This document shows, piece after piece, positions 32,611-41,707 of a stretch of 64,000 nucleotides of DNA. Origin of the DNA: Treponema sp. (GTDB taxonomy: Bacteria > Spirochaetota > Spirochaetia > Treponematales > Treponemataceae). The position numbers were made by a program, and so were the translations under genes. The notes under the pieces were generated by a model. That model saw only the letters and a program-made list of their open reading frames with translations. It was not told the origin of the DNA and did no database searches. Numbering within the stretch: the stretch's first letter is position 1; every line of letters starts with the position of its first letter. Location of the stretch: NCBI GenBank assembly GCA_024402565.1, contig JAKSTM010000004.1, positions 1-64,000 on the forward strand. The letters run 5' to 3'.

Positions 32611-35229
32611 ATCATTAAAAAAATTGTATTCACTTTTATATTTTTTGTTTTTTGTTTTCCAATGTTTGCCCAGTTGAGTGAAAAACAGAAAAAAGATATT
32701 GCCGTGTTAAATTACATGACTTATCTGTCTTATGATATTGAAGCCCATAAAAAAGACCGCCTGTATCTGGAAAATATATATAACCAGTTGGAGAATAACG
32801 TTCTTGAAGACAGACTGGATGAAGGTACCGCTGATCGTGTAATAAAAATGCGGGACCAGATTTATAATTTCAGAATGATTGAAATACAAAGAGAAAGAAT
32901 TGAATACTTAAATGAAAACAGACAGTCTCAGGCAATTAAGAGTGCCATACCAGATCCTTTATATATACTTACTCTTGTTCAGTCCGGAAATCCTTTAGAT
33001 ATTGCTATGTCTTTAGTTGCTACAACAATTAGTTCTGTTTCCAATTATTCAACTGCTAAAAATGATGCGAGCATTGAATACTTACAGAGTGGCTGGGAAC
33101 TTGATGATAAAGAAATGGAAACCCTTCACAAATTATCTCAAGGGGCACTGGAATATAAATATGAATATGTACGCGACAATAAGGTCAATGCTCTGGATAC
33201 TTTAACAAATAAAATGCTTGAAAATTTTGCTAAAGAAAGTCAGAAAACAAATCTTTCGTCTAAAATCTCTTTTTTTGAACGGGAAGAAAGTAAGAGAGAT
33301 TATAAATATTTCGGCCTTTATTACCTGGAATTAGTAAAAGCATATTATGAACTTGGAGAATATGAAAAATGTCTGGAATCTATAGAACACTACATAGAAA
33401 ATAATATTCGTATTTTTAGAAAAGATTATGAATATTCCAAAGTTTTGCCTTTGGTAATGGTTGCCGCCCAGAAGGTTTACCCTAGGAATTATGAAAGATA
33501 TATAGAAAAGTTTTTGTTTGAAAAAAATCCAAAGTCCGATATAAACCTTACTGTAAAATATAATACACAGGAAACTGACTGGGAAATCAGATATTTTACT
33601 GCCCAGACTTGTATACAGTTATATTCAAAAACCGGAAATAAAAAATATCTGGAAGAAGCTTATACATTAACTTTTGATGCTGTAAGAAAATATACTGATG
33701 TCCAGAAACAACTAGCTGCAAAATATTTTGCCCCTATAATAACTCCACCAAATATAACCAGTTCAAATAAAAAAATTATTGCCCAGCGTAAAAAAGAAAG
33801 ACAGACAGAATTATTTCCTATTAGTGAAGCTCTACTTTTAAACTGTGATTTGCTTTATGCACTGGCTGAAAAATTACAAAAAGATGAGTCTGAAATGAAA
33901 AAGATTAACAATATTCTTTCAGATGCTTTTGAATTTCCAAGTTTGACTCAAACTTATGTTTCTAAAACAGAAAATATTTCTAAGCCTTTGGATACGCTTT
34001 TAAATGATTTAGTTTATGATACAAATGCAGGTCTTTCCTCTCATTCAGATGATTTTAAAGAATCTTTTATTAAAGAATATAAAAAAAAATATAAAGAAAT
34101 TATCCTTGCAAAATTTGCTTACAGTAACGGAGACCAAATTGAAGAGCTTTCAAATAAAGCTCGTACTACAGAAGCGGTTACTGCGGTTTGGAATACAGAT
34201 AATGAATTTGTGGTTCCTGGAAATTACCTTGGGGAAACTTCAAAGATTTCTGTAACAATCAATGAATTAAAACCGAATACGCTTTCTCCTTCGGTCATGA
34301 AATTTGAAAATGTTTCTTTTAAAGTAGATAAAATAAAAAAAGGGAAGGATGAAAGAGATTTAAGTGAATGGTCCTGCTATATTTCTTTCATTGATGATGC
34401 GCTTCGTAAATACAAATATGATTCTAAAAATAATTATTCTGTAACAGTTGATATATTAACTGGGAAGACTGAATTGTCTTTTGTTTATTTCAGTAAGAAA
34501 ACTTTAACAGGTATAACCTTTGAACAAGTTTCCGATTTATTTCTTTCATCTGCTGTAGAAAATTCTGCTTTTAAATTTCCTGAAATCACATATTCTGAAT
34601 GGTCAGGTAAAGATGAAATATATTCAAATGAAGTTGATGAACTGGTTTCAAATTATATTCTTGGAAGTGTTACTCGTGTAAAAGAAAATTCTGAAGAATT
34701 CCAGAAAGCATTTATAAAAGAATATAAACCTGTTTATTTTAATCAGATAAAAGAAATTCTTGGTGTTTCTTCTGAAGAAGAAATTCTTTCGATTTTACAA
34801 ATGGATAAAAGCAGTTCAGAAATTTTTGCTTCAATTGACGGAACTACAATTACTTTACCGGCAAACCTTATTTATACAAATAGCCTTATTGGTCTTGATC
34901 TCATAGAAGATGATGTAAAAGTTTGTTCTAAAATGAACATTCCGTATAAGAAATCAAATAAGGTAAAAGAAACAAAAGTAGAAGATACAAAAGAAGAAGT
35001 TTCCGAAATTGAAATCGATTTTGATGAATTGAAAAAATATAAATTTGATTCCAAGAAAAATTACAGAATTAATTTATTTATTTCTTCTGAAAAAAAGACT
35101 TATTCTATTGTTTTTGTCCGGGTTCAGTATAAGGCTCTGAAAGTCCTGAAGACTCAAAGATTTGTTACCTTGTCTCAGTATTTGTCTGAGACTATTGTGA
35201 ATCAAATGGAAGAAAATGATAAGAAATAG
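32611..35229 (+). CDS. large exported protein with duplicated module, apparent ATC start
   Basis: The reading frame encodes a perfect signal peptide, IIKKIVFTFIFFVFCFPMFA, only if translation starts at ATC 32611 or the following ATT. AAAGGGG lies 8 nt before the ATC, and the next gene opens with a similar MIKKIFC. The first in-frame ATG (32662) would begin inside the signal peptide. The mature protein (about 850 residues) has a helical/TPR-like N-terminal half with YYLELVKAYYELGEYEKC. It then has two related modules (about 465-655 and 677-865), each with FxxxFIKEYKxxY near the start and YKxDSKxNY near the end. I do not recognise the module. Confidence 0.72.
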   Translation: MIKKIVFTFIFFVFCFPMFAQLSEKQKKDIAVLNYMTYLSYDIEAHKKDRLYLENIYNQLENNVLEDRLDEGTADRVIKMRDQIYNFRMIEIQRERIEYLNENRQSQAIKSAIPDPLYILTLVQSGNPLDIAMSLVATTISSVSNYSTAKNDASIEYLQSGWELDDKEMETLHKLSQGALEYKYEYVRDNKVNALDTLTNKMLENFAKESQKTNLSSKISFFEREESKRDYKYFGLYYLELVKAYYELGEYEKCLESIEHYIENNIRIFRKDYEYSKVLPLVMVAAQKVYPRNYERYIEKFLFEKNPKSDINLTVKYNTQETDWEIRYFTAQTCIQLYSKTGNKKYLEEAYTLTFDAVRKYTDVQKQLAAKYFAPIITPPNITSSNKKIIAQRKKERQTELFPISEALLLNCDLLYALAEKLQKDESEMKKINNILSDAFEFPSLTQTYVSKTENISKPLDTLLNDLVYDTNAGLSSHSDDFKESFIKEYKKKYKEIILAKFAYSNGDQIEELSNKARTTEAVTAVWNTDNEFVVPGNYLGETSKISVTINELKPNTLSPSVMKFENVSFKVDKIKKGKDERDLSEWSCYISFIDDALRKYKYDSKNNYSVTVDILTGKTELSFVYFSKKTLTGITFEQVSDLFLSSAVENSAFKFPEITYSEWSGKDEIYSNEVDELVSNYILGSVTRVKENSEEFQKAFIKEYKPVYFNQIKEILGVSSEEEILSILQMDKSSSEIFASIDGTTITLPANLIYTNSLIGLDLIEDDVKVCSKMNIPYKKSNKVKETKVEDTKEEVSEIEIDFDELKKYKFDSKKNYRINLFISSEKKTYSIVFVRVQYKALKVLKTQRFVTLSQYLSETIVNQMEENDKK

Positions 35230-35237
35230 GAAAACTG

Positions 35238-36083
35238 ATGATTAAGAAAATTTTTTGTTTATTTTCTATATTTTTTTGTTTTCCATTTTTGTGTTTTTCT
35301 CATGGACAGGAACAGCATGATGAATACCTTTCTAAAGTTTTCTTCGGAAAGGTATTACAGCTAAAGCCTGCCGAAGAAGAAAAACTTAAGCTTATTTGTT
35401 TTTCTTCACGCATTGCAATTGACCAATTCAATGGAAAGTATGTGGAAGAACTAGAGTTTCTTAAATCTAAAAAAATCAGGACCATATCATCTATCGATGA
35501 AATTGATTATACAGGAAACCAGTATCATCAAAGGTATACACATCGCGGATGGACTTTTTCTTATGTCCTGGATAAGGGGCACTGGCTTTTAAGAAAACAG
35601 TTGTTAACAGATACCACTGCAAAAGTTTTCCCCATTAAAAATGAAAATCAGAAAGATGCTTTTTCTGCCTTAGTTTATTATGTTCATATTCTGGGCGATC
35701 ACGATGGTGATGATATTACTAATACAATGTGCCGAATTGCTTTAGGTGGCAGGGCAGATAAATTAGACATTCTGGATGAACTGGCCAATGTTTATATTCC
35801 AGCCTTATTTTATGATCAGAAAGAAAATACAGATTCTGTTTGTAAAAAACTAAAAGCTATAAACAGAAAATGTAACCGGCTGCTTTTAAGAACCGGAGAG
35901 GGATTTGATGACAGAAATGTCAGACGGGACGTAAGTGAATTAACTCCTGAAGAATATTTGATTTATCAAAATTATGCTTACGATACATTACAAGTTCTTT
36001 CTCAGGAAATTCCTTTGCTTTTGAAGAATGAAAAATGGTTTACAAAAGCATTTCCCACTTTTTTAGGAAGTTATAAGTATTAG
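35238..36083 (+). CDS. exported His-rich protein, possibly metal-dependent hydrolase
   Basis: A 281-residue protein with a signal peptide (about 1-21, ending LCFSHG), 8 nt behind the large exported protein. Histidines and aspartates cluster in RYTHRGWTF, DKGHWLL and LVYYVHILGDHDGDD. The last cluster resembles the His-x3-His/Asp region (HxxGDxHQP) of S1/P1 nucleases and zinc phospholipases C. The other metal ligands of that family are not certain, so this is only a lead. It ends the run of co-directional exported proteins. Confidence 0.6.
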   Translation: MIKKIFCLFSIFFCFPFLCFSHGQEQHDEYLSKVFFGKVLQLKPAEEEKLKLICFSSRIAIDQFNGKYVEELEFLKSKKIRTISSIDEIDYTGNQYHQRYTHRGWTFSYVLDKGHWLLRKQLLTDTTAKVFPIKNENQKDAFSALVYYVHILGDHDGDDITNTMCRIALGGRADKLDILDELANVYIPALFYDQKENTDSVCKKLKAINRKCNRLLLRTGEGFDDRNVRRDVSELTPEEYLIYQNYAYDTLQVLSQEIPLLLKNEKWFTKAFPTFLGSYKY

Positions 36084-36136
36084 AACATATTGTTATTATC
36101 AATTATAAATGCCATAATATTCGAATGGGGAAAAAT

Positions 36137-37954
36137 ATGACAGAAAAACCAGTAGTTCCTGTATTTTTTGCTTGTGATGATAATTTTGTAAAATTTACAA
36201 TTGTTGCTATTACATCGCTGAAAGCAAATGCAGACCGTAATCATCATTACGATATTCATATTCTTTACACTGAAATGAGTAAAGATATGAAAGAAAAAAC
36301 ATATGCTCTTGCTGATGAAGATTTTTCAATCACATTTGATGATGTAACTCACTTCTTGAAGGCTGTAAACTATCGTCTTCATGTTCGTGATTATTATTCT
36401 AAAACAACATACTATCGTCTTTTTATTCCGGATTTGTATCCAAATTACGACAAGGCTATTTATATTGACTCAGATACTATCATTCTTGGAAATATTGCAG
36501 AAATGTTTGAATATGATCTGGGTGAAAATTATGTTGGAGCCTGTAAAGAACAGGCTATGGTACAGGAAGATGTCTTTGGTACTTATGTAGAAAAATGTCT
36601 TGGTTGTGACAGAAATAATTATTTCAATGCAGGTGTTCTTCTCATTAACTGTGAACGTTTCAGAACTAAGCGCGTTCTTGATCAGTTTATTAAACTTCTT
36701 CATGAATATACTTTCACTGTAACTCAGGATGAAGATTATCTTAATGTTATTTGTTATAACAAAGTTCTTTGGCTCCCACAGGGTTGGGATATGGAAGTTT
36801 TTGGTGAACTTCCTTGTAAGCCTGAAGAATTCAAAATCATCCACTATATCATGTGGTCTAAACCATGGCACTTTGATGACTGCCGTCTTAAAGAATATTT
36901 CTGGAAATATGCTGAACAGACTTCTGTTTATGAAGAAATCCTGGAGATCTTGAAAAATTATCCTGAAGAACGTAAACAGAAAGATTTGCAGGAAGCCGAT
37001 CATCTGGCAAAACTTGCCATCGAAGAAACAAACCGTCCTGATAACTATCTGAACAGAAAAACTCTTTTCCGTTCTTTTATTAAGGTTGTAAAAGGTCTGG
37101 TAACAAAACCGGAAGTAAAACAGTCTGAAGACAGACTTCGCGTTCTTAAAAAGATTGACGAATTTGAAATTGCCGGAAAATTTGATCAGGATGTAGAAGA
37201 TGATCCACCATCAAGACAGATTCAGCCTGGGGAAGTGGACTTTGAACAGAAAAAACTGAAGACAAGAATTATGGCTTCTTACAGTCTTTCTAAAGCCCGT
37301 AAATTCAGAAACAAGCTGATTCGTCAGAAGAAATTAATCTACAAAGGAATTGTTGGAGTAGAAAATATTAAAGACTTCCACGGCGGTGCAATTGTAACAT
37401 GTAACCACTTCCATGCTTTTGACAGCTTTATGATTCATTTTGTTTATGAAGAACTGAAAAAGCAGAATAAGAAGAGTAAGTTCTTCCGTATTATTCGTGA
37501 AGGAAACTATACTTCTTTCCCAGGGTTCTACGGACTTCTTATGAGAAGCTGTTACACACTTCCACTTTCTTCGAATCATATAGTAATGAATGATTTCCTT
37601 ACTGCGGTTTCTAATCTTTTGGAAGCAGGTCATTTTATCCTCATTTATCCGGAACAGGGTATGTGGTGGAATTATAGAAAACCTCGTCCTATGAAGAAAG
37701 GTGCTTTTAATCTGGCAGTTAAAAATAAGGTTCCGGTTCTTCCTTGTTTCATTACACTTGAAGATTCAAACCTTATCGATTCTGATGGTTTCCCTGTTCA
37801 GGAATATACAATCCATATTGGAAAACCAATTTATCCTAAAGAAAATCTTTCTCGTGGAGAAAATATGGAATATCTCATGAACGAAAACTATGCTCAGTGG
37901 AAAGCTATCTACGAAGAAACATTCAAGATTCCTTTGACTTATAAAACTGAATAG
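36137..37954 (+). CDS. GT8 glycosyltransferase fused to a PlsC-type acyltransferase
   Basis: 605 residues from ATG 36137 (GGGG six bases upstream; the ATG at 36125 overlaps this site). Residues 1-270 are a family-8 glycosyltransferase: VFFACDDNFVKFTIVAITSLK, YYRLFIPDLYP, AIYIDSDTIILGN with the metal-binding DSD, then NAGVLLINCERFR. A linker to about 390 follows. The C-terminal part is a lysophosphatidic-acid-acyltransferase fold: CNHFHAFDSF (His-x4-Asp), a FPGFYG region, LIYPEQGMWWN in place of FPEGTR, and KVPVLPCFI. There is no membrane segment. The pair of activities suggests building or capping a glycolipid at the membrane surface. The fusion is unusual. Confidence 0.85.
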   Translation: MTEKPVVPVFFACDDNFVKFTIVAITSLKANADRNHHYDIHILYTEMSKDMKEKTYALADEDFSITFDDVTHFLKAVNYRLHVRDYYSKTTYYRLFIPDLYPNYDKAIYIDSDTIILGNIAEMFEYDLGENYVGACKEQAMVQEDVFGTYVEKCLGCDRNNYFNAGVLLINCERFRTKRVLDQFIKLLHEYTFTVTQDEDYLNVICYNKVLWLPQGWDMEVFGELPCKPEEFKIIHYIMWSKPWHFDDCRLKEYFWKYAEQTSVYEEILEILKNYPEERKQKDLQEADHLAKLAIEETNRPDNYLNRKTLFRSFIKVVKGLVTKPEVKQSEDRLRVLKKIDEFEIAGKFDQDVEDDPPSRQIQPGEVDFEQKKLKTRIMASYSLSKARKFRNKLIRQKKLIYKGIVGVENIKDFHGGAIVTCNHFHAFDSFMIHFVYEELKKQNKKSKFFRIIREGNYTSFPGFYGLLMRSCYTLPLSSNHIVMNDFLTAVSNLLEAGHFILIYPEQGMWWNYRKPRPMKKGAFNLAVKNKVPVLPCFITLEDSNLIDSDGFPVQEYTIHIGKPIYPKENLSRGENMEYLMNENYAQWKAIYEETFKIPLTYKTE

Positions 37955-37964
37955 ATTTTGCTTG

Positions 37965-38005
37965 TTTACGAAAATTGCTAAGTTATATAACTTACATTTC
38001 GTAAA
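37965..38005 (+). promoter_or_regulatory. nested palindromes upstream of an exported TPR protein
   Basis: TTTACGAAA (37965-37973) and TTTCGTAAA (37997-38005) enclose a perfect 14-bp palindrome AAGTTATATAACTT (37980-37993). With no T-run it does not look like a terminator. An operator upstream of the gene at 38027 is the simpler reading. Confidence 0.5.
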
Positions 38006-38026
38006 TAAAGTAAAGAGAAGGCTAAA

Positions 38027-38863
38027 ATGTTAAAATTGAAGAAGTTGATTTCGTTATTATTTTGTTGTTTCATTGTTACTTCTGTTTATGCTTCAGGAAA
38101 AATTTCTGAGGCCTGTGAAAAAATGCTTTATGAAATGTTCGAAAAACGAATTCAGCTTACTTCTTTTGATTCAAGAAATTCGTCTGACTGTGATAAAGCT
38201 TTAAAGATTTTAAATCAGTATTATAGTGAGAAAAATTCGGAACTTGAAAAACTTGTTCCTGAGGAAAAAGTAATTCTGGAAAGTTTTTTTGCCATGGAAC
38301 ATTATACTTATCAGATTGACCTGGCAAGTAATGACAGTGAAAAAGAAGTCTTAAAAAATTATCTGAAACCTTATGTCGATCAGATGGAAAAAATATGTTC
38401 CGGTAAAAAAGACAGTGAACTCAGCTTCTGGTTATTAACAGTTAGAAGTGATCTGCTTTCCTGTTATATTTCTGTGTCATCAAAAGATGTAATGAAATAT
38501 GGTCTTTCCATTAAGTCTTATTATGAAGAAGCTTTAGAACAGAATCCTGATTTCTTCTTAGCAAATGCCAACATTGGACAATGGTATTACTGGGCTCCGG
38601 CTATTGGCGGAGGAAGTAAAAAGAAGGGACTTGGATTTTGTGAAAATGGATATAAACAGGATTTAAAACCAGCCTATAAGTTTTATCCTGCTTTCCATTA
38701 TTCTCAGATGCTTTATGCAAATAAAAATAAAGAAAAAGCTGCTGCAGTATTAAATGAAATTCTTGCTTTATATCCTGAAAGCCAGATGGTACTTCGTGCA
38801 AAAAAACTTAACGAAAATGGAAAAAGTTATTACGAAGGAACAGGATTTAAGCTTGAAAATTAA
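38027..38863 (+). CDS. exported TPR-like protein (TatT-like helical repeats)
   Basis: A 278-residue protein with a signal peptide (cleavage after VYA, about residue 22; no lipobox). The C-terminal third has TPR-type helices, ANANIGQWYYWAPAIGGGSKKKGLGFCENG and FHYSQMLYANKNKEKAAAVLNEI, which parallel the AAPESFGGSIEKAVEYCDKA motif of the TatT lipoprotein at 61-62 kb. It may therefore be a distant relative. It ends 40 bp before the TPP riboswitch, whose promoter starts inside its last codons. Function unknown. Confidence 0.7.
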   Translation: MLKLKKLISLLFCCFIVTSVYASGKISEACEKMLYEMFEKRIQLTSFDSRNSSDCDKALKILNQYYSEKNSELEKLVPEEKVILESFFAMEHYTYQIDLASNDSEKEVLKNYLKPYVDQMEKICSGKKDSELSFWLLTVRSDLLSCYISVSSKDVMKYGLSIKSYYEEALEQNPDFFLANANIGQWYYWAPAIGGGSKKKGLGFCENGYKQDLKPAYKFYPAFHYSQMLYANKNKEKAAAVLNEILALYPESQMVLRAKKLNENGKSYYEGTGFKLEN

Positions 38864-38881
38864 TTCTTAATAATATATATT
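38853..38881 (+). promoter_or_regulatory. promoter of the thiamin transport operon
   Basis: TTGAAA (38853-38858), 17 bp, TATATT (38876-38881). The predicted start near 38888 is about 15 nt before the riboswitch aptamer. The -35 lies inside the last codons of the upstream gene. Confidence 0.6.
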
Positions 38882-38901
38882 ACAGCATCAGAAAAAATCG
38901 T

Positions 38902-38993
38902 ACTGGGGTGCTGGCGTTTTTGCCGGCTGAGATTATACCCATAGAACTTCGCATGAAGTTCCAACCTGATCCGGATAATGCCGGCGGAGGAAG
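38902..38993 (+). ncRNA. TPP (THI-box) riboswitch
   Basis: All conserved pieces of the thiamin-pyrophosphate aptamer are present in order: CTGGGGTGC (38903-38911), GCCGGCTGAGA (38922-38932) with CUGAGA, ACCC, a variable hairpin GAACTTCGCATGAAGTTC (38944-38961), then CCTGATCCGGATAATGCCGG (38965-38984) and CGGAGGAAG. The last segment contains GGAGG (38986-38990), the ribosome site of thiB, so ligand-bound folding would block translation directly. The same arrangement regulates the T. denticola thiamin transporter. Confidence 0.95.
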
Positions 38994-38995
38994 AC

Positions 38996-40033
38996 ATGAA
39001 AAAATCATTTGTCTTTTTAAATTCTCTTATTCTTTTAATGGCTCTTTCTTTTGTTTCATGCTCTAAGAAAAATTCTTCAGATGCAGCTGAAACTGAAAGC
39101 AAAGAAGTAACTGTTTACACTTATGACTCATTTATCAGTGAATGGGGCCCAGGTCCTGAAATGGCACGTCTTTTTGAGGAAAAGACAGGAATTTCTGTAA
39201 ACTGGGTAGATTGTGGTGACGGTGCACAGATTCTTTCTAAAGCAATTTCAGAAAAAAATGCACCTCAGAGTGACGTAATTCTTGGACTTGATAATAACCT
39301 GGTTCAGAAAGCACGTGAAGCGGGAATCCTGGAAGCTTATAAACCTGCTGGAACCGAAAAAATTATTTCAGGACTGGAAGACGCTCTTGGTGGAGACTGG
39401 ATTCTTACTCCATACGATTACAGTCATTTTGCTATGATTATTGATACAGAATCTGATATTTCAGTTCCTACTTGCCTTATGGATCTTACAAAAGAAGAAT
39501 ATGCTGGGAAAGTAATTATCATGGATCCAAGAACAAGTACTCCAGGTTTAGGTTTTGCAGCATGGACTATGGCAGTCTTTGGAGATAATTATCTGGATTT
39601 CTGGAAAAACTTCAAAAAATCAGTTCTTTCAATGAGTCCTGGTTGGAGTTCTGGTTATGGACTTTTCACAAAGGGAGAAGCACCTCTTTGTACCAGTTAC
39701 ACAACAAGTCCTGCTTACCACGTAGAATATGGTGAAGGAAACCGTTTTCAGGCTGTCGTTTTTGATGAAGGTCATGTGGAACAGGTTGAAGGTGCTGGTC
39801 TTACAAAAGGAACAAAAAATGTAAAGGCTGCAAAAGCTTTCCTTGATTTTCTTGTTTCTGACGAAGCTCAGAATACTATTCCTCTTACACAGTGGATGTT
39901 CCCTGCCAACAAGAATGTTGCACTTCCAGAAAGCTACAAAGTGGCAGCCCCTGTTCCAGGAAAAACACTTTCTTACGATGCAACAAAACTTGATTCTGTT
40001 GTAAAAGAAATTATTGATGTAATTTCAAAATAA
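38996..40033 (+). CDS. thiB: thiamin ABC transporter substrate-binding lipoprotein
   Basis: Captures thiamin or its phosphates outside the membrane. Start ATG 38996, 5 nt after GGAGG, gives 345 residues; an ATG at 38978 lies inside the riboswitch and is rejected. The lipobox is FVSC (Cys21). The ThiB pattern follows: VTVYTYDSFISEWGPGPEMARLFEEKTGI, VNWVDCGDGAQILSKAI, DVILGLDNNLV, TPYDYSHFAMIID, LVSDEAQNTIPLTQWMFP. It is the first gene of a tightly packed thiBPQ operon. Confidence 0.95.
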   Translation: MKKSFVFLNSLILLMALSFVSCSKKNSSDAAETESKEVTVYTYDSFISEWGPGPEMARLFEEKTGISVNWVDCGDGAQILSKAISEKNAPQSDVILGLDNNLVQKAREAGILEAYKPAGTEKIISGLEDALGGDWILTPYDYSHFAMIIDTESDISVPTCLMDLTKEEYAGKVIIMDPRTSTPGLGFAAWTMAVFGDNYLDFWKNFKKSVLSMSPGWSSGYGLFTKGEAPLCTSYTTSPAYHVEYGEGNRFQAVVFDEGHVEQVEGAGLTKGTKNVKAAKAFLDFLVSDEAQNTIPLTQWMFPANKNVALPESYKVAAPVPGKTLSYDATKLDSVVKEIIDVISK

Positions 40034-40036
40034 TTT

Positions 40037-41707
40037 ATGAAAAGCACAACTGACAGATGCAGAAAACTTCGCAATGTTACCCGGTACGTTATTGCATGCT
40101 CTGCTTTTTTTGTAACTGCAGTTGTGCTTTTATCTTTTTTAATCCCATTATTTGCCGCTTTCTTTCCAAATATTTTTTCTAAAAACTTTACTTCATTTAA
40201 TTTGGAAAATAAAATTGAATATTCCCGTTTATTAAAAATAACTTTTTTTACATTAAAGATTGCTTTTGGAAGTACTTTTGTTGCAATTTTTATTGGTTTT
40301 CCAGCAGCTTTTTTTTGTTCCAAACGAAATTTTCTTTTTAAAAAGTTTTTGCTTGGCCTTTCAGCAGTTCCTCTTTGCATTCCAATTTTAATAGCCAGTT
40401 TAGGATTTGTTTCTGTTTTTGGAATGTCTGGTATTCTTAATAATATTATTAAATCATTTGGTTTTTCAAAAATCAGGCTTTTATATTCAGAATTTGGAAT
40501 AATGATAGCACAAGGGTTTTATAATTTTCCTTTGGTTATGAGCATTACTACCAGGTTCTGGAGCAGTCTTTCTGAAGAAACAGAAAACGCAGCAAGACTT
40601 TTAGGAACTGGGGAGTTCCGTGTTTTTTATAAGATTACTTTTCCAAAGTTGCTTCCTTGCCTTGCTTCCAGTGTAATTCCTGTTTTTCTTTTTTGTTTTT
40701 TCAGTTTTATGATGGTTCTTCTTTTTTCTGTTCCTGGGACTTCAACTCTTGAAGTAGAACTTTATCAGACGGTAAAAACAAGCCTCGATTATAATATGGC
40801 TTCTAAACTTGCTATTACTGAAACTTTTACTGCAGTTTTGCTGGTTGTTCTTTATTCGTTATTAATGGGTAGCGGCAAAACAGGAGTAGAGGTTTTTACA
40901 AAAAAGAAGCTTCCTTATATTTCTTCTGCGGATTATGAAAGTGTCCCTGTGAAAATTTTGGAATGCTTTCTTTTTATATTATTAATTATTCTTATCCTTT
41001 TATTTTTTATTTTCCCTTTAGGAGGAATAGTAGTTTCCGGTTTCACTGCCAGAGTGTCCGGAAAAGATGTATTTTCTTTTAATCAGTATAAAACCCTCTT
41101 TAAATCTCCTGGATTCTGGGAGGCCTTACTAACTACGCTTAAAATATCTTTTTTTACAGGATTTCTTTGTACTCTGGTTTCAACTGTTTATTCATTATTA
41201 ATTAATAAAAAAAATTCTTCTTTGGAAAAAAAGTTTCTGGAAGTTCTGGCTCTTTTACCGATGGCAGTTTCTTCTGTAGTTCTGGGATTTGGGCTTACTA
41301 TATTATTTAAAAAGGGAAATGCTTTGAGTCTGGTTCTAGTACAGACCGCTTTGTTCTGGCCTCTGGCATTCCGTCAGATTTCTACGGCAGTAGAAAAGAT
41401 TCCTTCAGATGTAATTAATGCATCTGAATTACTTACTTCAAATTATCTGGAAACCTCATTTCGCGTGATTTTGCCATGGATAAAAGAATCTCTTTTTGCA
41501 AGTTTTGGTTTTTGTTTTGCTTTCAGTGCAGGGGATACAACTTTACCTTTGATTTTATCTGTACCAAAATTTCAGACTTTAAGTTTATACACATACAGAC
41601 TTTCCGGTTCTTATAGATTCAATACTGCCTGTGCTTCCGGAACAATTCTTGCTCTTCTTTGTTTTGTAGTGTTTATGATTTCAGAAAAAGCGGGAGAAAA
41701 AAAATGA
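40037..41707 (+). CDS. thiP: thiamin ABC transporter permease
   Basis: A 556-residue fused double permease with about twelve membrane helices in two homologous halves, each with an EAA-type loop (ENAARLLGTGEFRVFYKITFPKLLP near 180; NASELLTSNYLETSFRVILPWIKES near 475). It starts 3 bp after thiB, and its stop overlaps the thiQ start (ATGA). Hydrophobic content and length match ThiP/TbpB. The substrate assignment comes from ThiB and the riboswitch. Confidence 0.93.
   Translation: MKSTTDRCRKLRNVTRYVIACSAFFVTAVVLLSFLIPLFAAFFPNIFSKNFTSFNLENKIEYSRLLKITFFTLKIAFGSTFVAIFIGFPAAFFCSKRNFLFKKFLLGLSAVPLCIPILIASLGFVSVFGMSGILNNIIKSFGFSKIRLLYSEFGIMIAQGFYNFPLVMSITTRFWSSLSEETENAARLLGTGEFRVFYKITFPKLLPCLASSVIPVFLFCFFSFMMVLLFSVPGTSTLEVELYQTVKTSLDYNMASKLAITETFTAVLLVVLYSLLMGSGKTGVEVFTKKKLPYISSADYESVPVKILECFLFILLIILILLFFIFPLGGIVVSGFTARVSGKDVFSFNQYKTLFKSPGFWEALLTTLKISFFTGFLCTLVSTVYSLLINKKNSSLEKKFLEVLALLPMAVSSVVLGFGLTILFKKGNALSLVLVQTALFWPLAFRQISTAVEKIPSDVINASELLTSNYLETSFRVILPWIKESLFASFGFCFAFSAGDTTLPLILSVPKFQTLSLYTYRLSGSYRFNTACASGTILALLCFVVFMISEKAGEKK

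Noticed and set aside
38978-38995. ATG 38978 as thiB start
   Set aside because: It lies inside the conserved 3' strand of the TPP aptamer and gives a non-signal-like N-terminus. ATG 38996 follows GGAGG and starts a lipoprotein signal peptide.
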